64,000 bases of DNA from Novymonas esmeraldas. Lineage: Eukaryota; Euglenozoa; Kinetoplastea; Trypanosomatida; Trypanosomatidae. Both the position numbers and the translations under genes were made by a program. The stretch lies in assembly GCA_019188245.1 (NCBI GenBank), contig JAECZO010000025.1, forward strand, positions 110,001-174,000. Direction: 5' to 3'. Under the pieces are notes generated by a model. The model was not told where the DNA came from. It ran no database searches and worked only from the letters and a program-made list of their open reading frames with translations. Of this stretch, positions 20,501 to 29,400 are shown one piece after another. Numbering within the stretch: position 1 is the stretch's first letter; the number at the start of each line of letters is the position of its first letter.

Positions 20501-21522
20501 TGCAGCATCTTCGCCATCGTTGGTATGTCGTTGTCGCGACGGCGGCGCACCTGGTAGCCTGAGTCGGTGCCCCACATGCCGCCAATGCTGCGCGTACTGC
20601 CGATGTTGAGGAGCGACCCGCCACCCATGGAGCCGTAGATGCTGTTGCCACCGTAGGAGGAGAAGCTTGCGGACCGACCCATCATGGAGCCCATACCGCC
20701 ATACATCGACCCCATCGGGCCACCCATACCATACATGCTGCCCATCGGACCCCCCATGCCGTACATCGACCCCATCGGGCCTCCCATGCCGTACATCGAG
20801 CCCATCGGACCGCCCATACCGCCGAACATCGAGCCCATCGGACCTCCCATGCCGTACATGGACCCCATCGGACCGCCCATGCCGTACATCGAGCCCATTG
20901 GGCCTCCCATACCGCCGAACATGGAGCCCATCGGGCCACCGGCACCGCCATCCATGCCGCCGCCGTACATGCTGCCCATACCGTTGGCGCCGCCCATGCT
21001 TCCGTACATGGATCCACCGGCACCGGGCCCCATGGAGCCGTAGCCGCCCATGCCGCCGTACATGGAGCCGCCGCCAGGCTGTGGCGCCGCCGCGCCGCCG
21101 TAGTCGTTGCCAACGCCGCCGTAGCCGCCCATCGCACCCGGGCCGTAGGTCCCGTTGCCGTAGGCCCCATTCCCGTACCCATTCATCATCATCATCCCAT
21201 CCATCATGGGCTGCTGTTGTTGCTGCTGTTGTTGCTGCTGTTGGAATTGGCCCGGTGCTCCGTTCTCCGTGGGCCGCATGATACCACCGTGGCCAGGGCC
21301 GGCACCGACACCATTCGCGGTGGGGGGCGCCTGCGGCCCAGCGCCGGCAGACGTCGCCGCAGGGGCGATCATCTTGCCGCCGGTGGACACCTTCATGGCG
21401 GACGGGGGTGGGCCAGCGAGGGCGGCCGCTGGCTTCCTCGCGCCTGGCGCCGACGTCGGCTCCGCTGTGGGGCGCTTCGCTGGTGCCTTGGCGGCTGGCG
21501 CAGCAGCCGTAGAGGAGGACAT
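17563..21522 (-). CDS. 5' part of giant protein with SMYG repeats and pseudo-motor domains, 1319 aa before a frame change
   Basis: Starts at the ATG at 21522 (MSSSTAAAPAAKAPAKRP); the in-frame upstream part only translates (CA)n as His-Thr. Residues 1-85 are Ala/Pro-rich, and a run of about 12 Gln lies near residues 92-104. About 145-295 are Gly/Met/Tyr-rich, with eight copies of PMGSMYGMGG or PMGSMFGGMGG. Two pseudo-motor domains follow at about 446-785 (GHNVALIAVDKK, SNPIFGSCIMD, AIGGATRTAAVTAVS, PPRSGNVPRFIEY) and 898-1230 (GFNVALLGAEL, TSPLFGPVVHG, LFTYALGGPSSTAVLIAAS, PRSGSVKEFVKY). The frame then ends in a run of Arg and TAA at 17563 inside a CGG repeat, and the protein continues in another frame (16421-17533). 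Neither domain has an ATP-binding P-loop. It is most like the 2023-aa paralogue downstream. Confidence 0.85.
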   Translation of the reverse strand: MSSSTAAAPAAKAPAKRPTAEPTSAPGARKPAAALAGPPPSAMKVSTGGKMIAPAATSAGAGPQAPPTANGVGAGPGHGGIMRPTENGAPGQFQQQQQQQQQQQPMMDGMMMMNGYGNGAYGNGTYGPGAMGGYGGVGNDYGGAAAPQPGGGSMYGGMGGYGSMGPGAGGSMYGSMGGANGMGSMYGGGMDGGAGGPMGSMFGGMGGPMGSMYGMGGPMGSMYGMGGPMGSMFGGMGGPMGSMYGMGGPMGSMYGMGGPMGSMYGMGGPMGSMYGGMGSMMGRSASFSSYGGNSIYGSMGGGSLLNIGSTRSIGGMWGTDSGYQVRRRRDNDIPTMAKMLQDDDDETRKRRIVTATAKQVEKDSVAKRSGAAAAPATDAAAAQEDKAKDTAEVSKPKADSDAKTKEEKAKTETKSRAAPGADAGAVLAREASTATVNKDKGAVADRNGIHGIIILEDPKSTAVAVEAVETWQKVSLKTAAGKPAECKVDEVVRGADADMSKSAVLHVLTTHLRSGHNVALIAVDKKAKMSAAVEQTIVAFYADSLGKLAADQEWKATFSASALSGTNKYRDLQDDAAGAAAAAAAAAPKDIAFGSNPIFGSCIMDLKTATMSDSAAVAKHVKSVLAKATQPQEIVFLQAIVRIRKAKDLFVCSMNAYVVRDSETAEAMAILDDRRVPVAVLRTAIGGATRTAAVTAVSGATASATEEAEAMRILGSLCAKENLPPRSGNVPRFIEYTTEQVVKIEKDMANLSGTEKDRRAHMVEKMRAMANDASELVTNVEAEPRAYPIHSKSSPAPGEKKDATAAAAASVDPKAGSKPADTAVGGKAATTAVTATAAATAPAPSPSAKAPAPTKEAPPAPATEAAATVATATATTTTAAAAPAGETAADAAAPPQPFSSIHRLAYLQDIKTPSSNKVVQVVVGGETKAYDVDECIDSPVGAKEHSVEESKELSRMTAVLGAGFNVALLGAELAAPAQPEAQMTWRYVKHLLSAVLRTATPESAAEATLHMSVVHEREVLADLISGDAAPHRLVVATSPLFGPVVHGSASAKATTPEEVEKVMSGALAKAKPFLKDGAMIVMTTVLRKVRKDDVMVASVFAVSAADMRPYKGILDHNSAYSRTLFTYALGGPSSTAVLIAASRDMDAAELANALSAQRSVSHIKVPAPRSGSVKEFVKYATGSLERQKKKVAAAAEPAEQESATNSLRRLTESLRDHEELLANPKTAEVKAYPPDSSTAAASSPAAKKQASPPAAQTAQERAAATEAAPREEPKPRAARQTPATASPLTKTEASPAAEPKPAGDAAAAAAPPPHRRRRR
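17566..17610 (-). other. probable frame change in a CGG-rich repeat splitting one gene
   Basis: On the plus strand, blocks of (CGG)n separated by single odd bases encode Ala6-Pro3 in the upstream frame and Pro5 in the downstream frame. The two frames differ as if one base were missing (or two extra). A sequencing or assembly slip in this GC-rich run is the simplest explanation. A real allele-specific indel in a host gene is the alternative. Confidence 0.7.
20698..20941 (-). repeat. tandem 30/33-bp coding repeat (PMGSMYGMGG)
   Basis: Eight in-frame units encode PMGSM[YF]G(G)MGG. Six are of the Tyr type (about 30 bp) and two are of the Phe type with an extra Gly (33 bp). Third-position differences between units show they are not all recent copies. 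Flanking degenerate GSMYGG units extend the region toward 21080. Confidence 0.9.
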
Positions 21523-21526
21523 GGTG

Positions 21527-21528
<2 letters not shown>

Positions 21529-21558
<30 letters not shown>
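21529..21558. repeat. (GT)15 microsatellite six bases from a start codon
   Basis: Read on the coding (minus) strand this is (AC)15 followed by GGCACC and the ATG at 21522. It therefore lies in the predicted 5' leader of the ~1700-aa gene and would vary the leader length if it slips. Confidence 0.9.
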
Positions 21559-21562
<4 letters not shown>

Positions 21563-21650
21563 CGACCAAGGATGACGACAAGGCACCGAGGTGCCAGAGA
21601 GATGCGACGGTTGAAAGGCAAAGCTGCACAGCCCGCTTTCTCCACACACA

Positions 21651-21695
21651 CTGTGTGTCAGCGTGTGTCACCAAAAAAAAAAAAAAGAAACAAAA
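21651..21695 (-). promoter_or_regulatory. candidate spliced-leader acceptor for the ~1700-aa gene
   Basis: On the minus strand a T-rich tract with 14 consecutive T (21686-21673) is followed by a first AG at 21652-21651, about 130 bases upstream of the ATG at 21522. The leader then contains the (AC)15 repeat. Predicted only. Confidence 0.4.
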
Positions 21696-23206
21696 ATACA
21701 CACAAGTAAGAAAGGACACTTCACCACAGAGAGCCGACGCAGACCCGTCAACACGCCACGCACGAACTCACACACAGGCGCGCGTGCACACGGAGAAAGC
21801 CGAGGGATGGAGCGAGTCGCTGAGAAAGATAACTATGAACGCGCCGGGCTGTTGTTGTTGGAGGAGAAGGAAGAGGCTGGCGCAGGAAGGAGGTGTGGGG
21901 AGAGGAGGGAAAGACGGACAAGTGTCTTGGCCAGTAGAAAGACGCACAGAGGATGGGAGAGAGAGAGACCTAGAGTCTATCGATGTGTGTGTGTTTGGAG
22001 GGCGGCGGGAGGGGGGGGGGGAGGAAGGAGGGGGATGTGGGTACTGTGATGCACCACAACACCACACACCAACACAGACACGACTGCGGTCACCGTAAAA
22101 AAGAGACACGTGCCGGTGTGCCGTTCAGACAGAGACACAGAACGACCTGCAGAGAGAGAGAGAGAGAGAAAGAGAAGAGGAAGAAGAGAAGCTGGACCAA
22201 GTCTTCTTTTTTGCGTGTCTCTTTACTCTCTCTCTTCTTGTGTGGATGTGTCTGCTTGCCTACGTCTGTGTGTGTGTGTGTGTGTGTCTTCGTGTTGTCG
22301 GAGCGAATGTGGGTAGATGGTGATGGATCGTCTGCGCTGCCGACAGGACGGAGGAGAGAGAGAGAGACAGAAGGGAGGGAGGGAAGAAGAGGAGGCACCA
22401 CGCACCGAGTGAGCGGGAAAGAGAGGACTATGAAGGAGGAGGTACAGTCGGCGGCGGCAACAGAGAAGAGGAAGGAAGAAAGGAAGGAAGGAAGGAAGGG
22501 GAGGAGGACAAATCCGAAGAAGAAGAAGAAGACAGAGGGACGAGCACAACGAGATCGGTGGCACAAGAGGCAGGAGAGAAGCGCGCAGAACACTGCAGCG
22601 TTGCGGCAAAGAGACCGGAAGTATGGATGTGTGTGTGTAAATGTGTAAATGTGTATGTGTGTGGAGGAATGGATGGATGCCGCAGGAAAAGGACCAGCAC
22701 CAAACAGCCGCAAAACGGTTTTGAAAAAGAAGATGCGCAGAGGAGGAAGATGAGGAGGTGGAAGAAGATGAGGAGGAGGTGGATCAGGTGACGGAGACGG
22801 AAGGGCGATGGGGCGGAGATGCGCAGTCGAGCACTTCCTCTCCTGCATCCCCCTCCCTCTCTCCCTCCCTCCCTCTCTGCCTCTCTGCCTCGGCTGTCCA
22901 ATCTTTTTTGGCACGCGCTGGAAGCGCAAATGCAGTGCTGGAAGTGAGGGGGAGAGAGAGATACAGAGACTAACGGGCAAGGGACACGCACCATGTGCCC
23001 ATGTGGCGTGTGTTGGATAACTTGTGTTCACGACTGGCATCCTCGGACAGTGTAGCTGCAGCACCCCCCACATTCCCCTACCTCATCGTAGTCGGCGTTC
23101 GAAGCGCACACACACACACACACACATGCACAGCCGCCCTCTCCTCAGTTTAACAGTTTTTTTTCTGTTTTAGTCTTGTCTCCTTTCCCAGCCGTCACTG
23201 AACCAC

Positions 23207-23214
<8 letters not shown>

Positions 23215-23252
<38 letters not shown>
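23215..23252. repeat. (AC)19 microsatellite
   Basis: Thirty-eight uninterrupted bases of AC in the predicted 3' UTR of the gene ending at 23456. It is the longest perfect dinucleotide run I noted. Confidence 0.95.
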
Positions 23253-23259
<7 letters not shown>

Positions 23260-23455
23260 ATCGAACACGCACACAGAAACACAGATACGCCGAATGTGTG
23301 TGTGTCCCTCTGCGTGGGCTGTAAAGACAGGCCGCAGATAGAAGGGAGAGAGTGTGTGTGTGTGTGAATGAAGAAGAGGGGGGATGTACCCAATAGACAC
23401 ACAGCAACGCGGAGTCTTGTGGTTCGCCGTGGCGGGCGGCACTCTGCGGCGGCCC

Positions 23456-26400
23456 TCAGAGCCCATCCAGAGCAGTGAAGGTCCTCTCCTCATGCGCCAG
23501 CAGGCTCAGCTGCAGCTGCGAGGTGCCGCCCTTGTCGTTGACGCGGCTCAGCATACGGTGCGCCTCCTTCAGTAGCGCGGTGACGCGTGCTACGGAGTCG
23601 GCAGCGCCAGCGGCGACGACGCTCGGCGGCGACGAGCCGCAGACCCGGCGCTCCTGGCCCGGTGCTGAGTTGGCGGAGGAGCTCGAGGACGTGTTCGTTG
23701 TCGTCGTCGTTGTCAGAGCGCCGCTCCCGAGCTCTCCCGACGCCTGCGTCGCCACCGCTGCCGTGCACCGGCTGAGGAGGGCGTTGAGGTAGTCGATGTA
23801 GCCGAGCACGCTGCCGAGACGAGGCAGGCGCAGCACGACGGGGTGGATGCGCTGCTGCGCGCCGATGACGGAGCGCCACGTCGCCGAGCGCACGCCGACG
23901 TAGCGCGACAGGCCAGCGATGGACGTGGTGTAGCAGGGGCCGCCAAGCCAGTACCGCAGCAGTGCGCCAGTGGCGGAGCTGGGGGCCGTCTTCTGCGCCG
24001 CCATCCAGCCCGAGCTGCACCCCATGTGCACACACCACAGCGACGACACGACCACGTCGGCCGGCACACCCGCAGCGGCAGGGATGAACTGGTGGAAGGT
24101 GAGCTGGAGCACGATACAGCCGTGCAACTGCTCCGCCGAGGCCGTCGTGGCCGACTGTCGGGCCATGCGAGCACCGTGCAGCACAGTGGCCAGCGCTATG
24201 TTCACATCCTGCAGGTCCCTCACGGGCACCGCCTTCGCATCGGCTGGAACAGGACCGCAGAAGGGCGAGTACTTGAGCCGCGTCAGCGGCTGCCGCGGCT
24301 GCGCTGGGGTCAGCTGCGGCGCCAGCAGGTCGGCGAAGGCGTTCGGCTGGTCCTCCTCGATCAAGAACGCGCGCATCGCGGCGCAGTGCCGCACCGCCTC
24401 CACCTCCCTCATCTTGAGAGACTGGAAGATGCCACCCATCACGGTGCGCAGCGTGAGCCACGCGATGGACGACGTCGCGTCGCACGATTCCGTGTCGGAG
24501 ATGAAGAGCGCGGCGGTGCGCCCGCGCGCGACGCACGACACGGACCGCATCAGCAGCGAGCTCTTCATCCCCATCGATGTGGGCTTGATGTTCACGAGCT
24601 CGTCAGCGCCGAGCGACAGATACTGCGGCGTCGGCGCGTCCGGGATGGGAATGCGCACCTGTGTGCCGTGTCTCTTCACATGGGCGCCGGTGGTCGCCGC
24701 GTTGAGCACCAGCACCGTCGGCACCGTCACCTGCTCGTCCTCCTCATCCTCTTCCTCGTCCTCCTCCTCCCTCTCGTCCCCTCTCACCCCGCCTGCGTCG
24801 GTGCTGCCGGCTTGCGCGGCCGCCGCGGAGGGCCGCGGGCGCGCTAGTCGAGCCGGCTGGCAGAGCGACGCCGTCACCGCACGCCGCAGCAGCAGCGGGT
24901 CCTCGCTGCGGTTGTAGCGGATGCCGTAGTACGCGGCCGGTGGGCCAAACAGCGACACCTGCGCGCCACGTGCACGACGGTCGAGAGCAGCGACGCCGCC
25001 AGCCGCCTCGGCGGTCGACGACGCCTCCTCAGCCGCGGTGGGCCGCGATTGGCGCTGCCACTGCTTCCCCACTGCATCCGCAGAGAGGTCAGGTGCACTG
25101 CTGCTGCCGCCGCCGCCGATGGTGGAGACGCTGCCGCCGGTGTGGATGCTCGACGACTCGCCAGTGGGGCCATCGACGCGCAGCGCTGGCGATGCCGCCG
25201 GCAGCTCCAGCGCCTCGGCATCGGCCAAGGTGAAGGGGTACGCCGTCAAGGCGACGTTGCGCGGGTCGCGCAGGACCGCGAGTGCGCGCTTCACCGCGTC
25301 ACGCACGTTGACGAGCGCATGGCCGCCAGCGCCTTCAGACACCCGCAGCACCGCTCGTAGATGCGCAATGAGCTGCCGCACGCTCCTGCGAGCCGGTGCA
25401 GCAGCCGCCCCTGCAGATGCGGCCGTCACATCGGCATCCGCATCGGCGCCAGGGACCGGCCGCGCCGCGTGTGTTGTGAAGCACCGCACCGTGCCGAGCA
25501 GTGCGTCCACGGCCTCCGGTGTTGGTCTGGCCGGTAGGGCCGCGGCGCACACAACCATGCCGCGGCGGTGCATCAGGAGGCGCATCAGCAGCGCCGCCGA
25601 CGGCGACGGCGACTGCGGCTGCGGCGACTCCGCCTTCGCCGCGGCCACCCGCCGGAGCGGAGCCGACGACGCCGCGCGGCGCTCCTCCTCGCCAGGCTCC
25701 ACAGCAGCAGCAGCAGCAGCAGCAGCAGCGGTGGTGGTGGCGGCGGCGGCGGCAGTCTTGACCGCCTCCGAGAGCAGTGCGCAGTGGCCACCGAGGTTCA
25801 CCACCGTGAGCGTGCTCACCCACACGTCGTCGCCGTCGTCGCCGCCACCACCACCGCCACCGCCGGCCCCGTCGGCCCCGTCGGCGCGGCGGGGGTCGCC
25901 GCTGATTCGCTGAGTGAGGTCGATGCTGACCACCGTGTACCCGGGGGCGAGGAGGCACTGACGCGAAAGGCGGTCTGGCGCAGCACCACCACCGCCCCCA
26001 GCCGGCTCGCCCTCTGCCGCCGCCTGCGCCGCGCGCAGGCGCTCCACCGCATCGCGCAGCACCTCCTCCAGCTCCGCAAGAGAGCCGATCTGCTTCGCGG
26101 ACACGTTCAGCGGTGCACAGGCGCCGGCAAGGGGGCGCACCGCCGCCTTTGCAGGTGTGAAGGTGACCATGCCTGTGGCGGCGGTGCCGGTGGTCATGCG
26201 GCTCGTCGACGAGCTGCGGAGCAAGTCGGCGACGGCCGCGCCGCTGCAGTGGTACACCGACGCGGCCACGCGCACCACCTCGCGCGGTGGCGACGACAGC
26301 CCCGCAGATGGCTCGGTGGCTGCGGCGCCGCGCTGCCACGCGTCCTTGAGGACACCATGGACGAGCCCCAGCGTCACCTGCAGCGACCACGCGCACTTGG

Positions 26401-29400
26401 CCTCGGCGGCCTCCTGCACTACCGCCACGGTGGCGTTGAAGCCGCTGTTCAAGCACGCGCTGACGCCGCGCCACACCGCGCACCGTTGCCCGTCCACGTC
26501 GGCGCCGCTGGCCGCGGCGAGGGAGGCGATCTCGCTCACCGGCACGTCCACAGAGCGCGTCAGAGAAAGTTGCGCCGTCAGCGTCACCGACGCGGCGCCG
26601 GTGCCGCCAGCCGCCGCTGCTGCTGTCGCCGGCGGTGGGCCGGCGAGCCACCGCGACGACGTCGCCTTCCTGGACCTCGGCGACCCCGCCACGCCGACGA
26701 AGCCGGACGTGGGAGAGTAGTCCTTCACCAGCGCCACCACCTGCGGCACACCCGTTGCCGCGACGGCCGCGTGCGCTGATGATGGCGGAGCCGTCTGCAA
26801 CTCTGTGTACGCGGCATGGTGGACGGGCTTGCGTGCATCCACGTACACGGGGACGTGAACCGTCTCGGGGTCGGCGAGGAAGTCCTCCGCGTCCTTGGCG
26901 CCGCACTCTAGCTTCGAGATGAGCACCGCCAACCGCTTGATCGTCGCTTGCGACTCGGGGTCGCCGTCCGCCGTGTTGGCGAGCCGCCACTTCAGATCCT
27001 CGATCTTGTGCTGCTCCTCCGCGATGTAGGCGCGCATGCTGCCGCGGCGCGGCCGCGGGTGCTGCGTCGCCTTCAAGCGCTGCAGAACGCTGAGAGGGTG
27101 GGCCGCCTCGGCATCCTCCTCGTGCACGTTCACGGCCGCCAGCACAGTGCAGGGGCCCTTGCCCAGGGCATAGCGCAGCAAGGGCCACGGGGTGTCGGCG
27201 CGCTGGTCCAGCATCGCCTCCACGACGTGAGGGTACGGCGCGGTGACGATCGTGAAGGAGGACACAACGATGTCGCCATGCCGGCCGCCACGCCGCGGCG
27301 GGTCTGGCACTCCAGCGCCGAGGCGCCGCCGTGTGAAGGCGGGCGACACGGCGGGACGCGCCACGCGCGGGGCGACGGCGACGACGACCTCGTCTGGGAT
27401 GAAGTACTGGTGGAGGAACTGGATGTACAGGAAGCCGTGCTGCAGCGAGTGCTTCACGCGCAGCAGACACCGCACCAGTTCGAAGACGGCGACGATGTCC
27501 GACTCGTCCTCGACGACGAGCCACTGACACTCGTTCAGGCACGTGCCGAACACAGGCGACGTCGCCACCTCGAGAGGGCGGCGGCACCCGTCACGCGTCG
27601 TGGCGGTGTGGACGACGTCGTAGAAGATGCCACGCTCGCCGAGGCGCGGCGGCGACGACGACGAAGACGACAGCGACGGCGGCACCGGTGCTGCTGCTGC
27701 TGCCTCCTCCAGCAGGGACACGGGCACGAGCGCGGCAGCCACCTTGAGATCAACGACCGAGTCGGGGTGCGCCGTCGCCTGCGCCGCCTTGAAGGCGAGG
27801 AAGGCCTCGACAACACGCTGACACATCGCACGCGCCACACCCGCGTTCGGGCACTCGGACACTGCCACCGCCACCGCCGCCGCGTCCCCGGTGCCCGCCG
27901 GCGACGCGGAGCCCCGGCGGGGCTGGTCACCTGCGCGCTGTGGCGGCTGCGTCTCCGTCGGTGCAGCCGCGGCGCTGCTACCGCGGTGCATCACAAACTC
28001 GTCCGCCGTGTCCATCACCACGGCAATCGCGTTCTCGCCGTGCTCGATGAACCGCGACACAGCCGCGTCCACCAGCACCGACGGCAACGGCAGCGAGACG
28101 CCGACGACAGCGGCGGGGGTGGCCGAGCCAGCAGCATCCGCTGCGCTCCCCGCGAGAGCCGCCGCCGCACACCTTTCCACACACTCGTCCGTCTCGCAGT
28201 CGCCGACCAGGTCCCCCTGGACCACGCGCACGGTGTAGCCGCCATCGACGGCGAGCACCCGCGCCGCTGCCGTCGTCGGCGCCGCCGCGCTGCGTTCGAG
28301 CACCGTCAGCCCCCGCACGGTGCGCCAGCCTCGCGCATCGGCCCCCTCTTGATCGGCCGTGGGTGAGTCCAGGTGCGGAACAGCGTACTCGGCGCCGTTG
28401 AAGTCACCGTCATTCGCGGCTTCGCCGTCCTGCTCGGTCTCTGCGGCGGGGCGCGGCTTCGTCCATCGCAGCACACCGGCACGCACAAGGTCCGTCGGCG
28501 TCTCGACGGCGCCGCCACCGTCGCCGCCGTGCGGTGGCCAGGGCGCCGCCGCCGCCGCCGCCGCTGCTACGGCCACCTCGGTCGCGTTGGGCGGCAGCGG
28601 TACGCGGTGCCTCGCCGTCGGGGCCACCGTCGCGGCCACCGCGGCGGCAGAGGATGGTGGTTGTGGGCCGCCACGACCGCCGGGACGCGGTACCGGCGGC
28701 TCCAGCGCGTGCCCCGTGAGACCGCCAGCGACGGCACCGGCAGGTCGAGCAGCACCGGGAGCAGCAGCAGCAGAAGGAGGAGTGGTGGTCGGAGGGCGCG
28801 GCGATGGCGCGGCGGCGCCGCACGCCGGCGTCTGCGTGAGCGAGTGGTGGGAGAAGGCGCACGTGCGGTCGCCATCGCTTGTCATCATGGCGGTGGCTGT
28901 CGAGGAGGATGGCGGGGAGGACGTCGAGCCGAAGATGGAGCGGTGCGGCGGCGGCGGCGGCAGCGCTGGTGCCGTGCTGGAGAAGGTGGAGGCGGAGAGA
29001 GACCCGCCCACGGTGCCCTGCGTACTCGTGGACCCCGCGTGCCGCAGGAAGGACGAGAGGACGAGGCTGCTGAAGCCGCGTGGAGCGCTGGCGATGCCGT
29101 CCTCGAAGGGCAGGAACACATCGTGCGTCCCGTATGGCGCTCGCCGCTCCTCGGGACTGGCGCCGACGTCGCCGCCGCTGCCGTGCCGCCAGCTGCGCCG
29201 GCCACCCGCCCCCCGCGCCAGCCTCCCGTCCCCGCCGTCCACGGAGCCCTCGAGCGTCACGCTGTCGCCGCCGCCGCTGCTGTCGGGCCCACCGCGCAGC
29301 TGGTGCAGGCGCCGCGGCGAGGTCAGTCGGTTCATCGCGCTCGGCTCGGCGTCCGAGTCGCCGAAGGAGGCGCCGTCGTCGCTCTGGCGCAGCGACGCTG

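Larger units (their letters stand above)
21523..23455. other. 1.9-kb intergenic region, low-complexity, no gene seen
   Basis: Shortest gap of the array. It contains (GT)15 at 21529-21558, A14 at 21673-21686, GA-rich and GGA-rich stretches, a (GGAA)n-type run near 22470-22500 and (AC)19 at 23215-23252. It should be the 5' leader of the downstream gene and the 3' UTR of the 2744-aa gene. No convincing open frame on either strand. Confidence 0.65.

Noticed and set aside
25335-27587. 750-codon minus-strand frame inside the 2744-aa gene
   Set aside because: Alternative-frame shadow of the real gene, Arg/Gly/Ala-rich, without the domain motifs present in the main frame.
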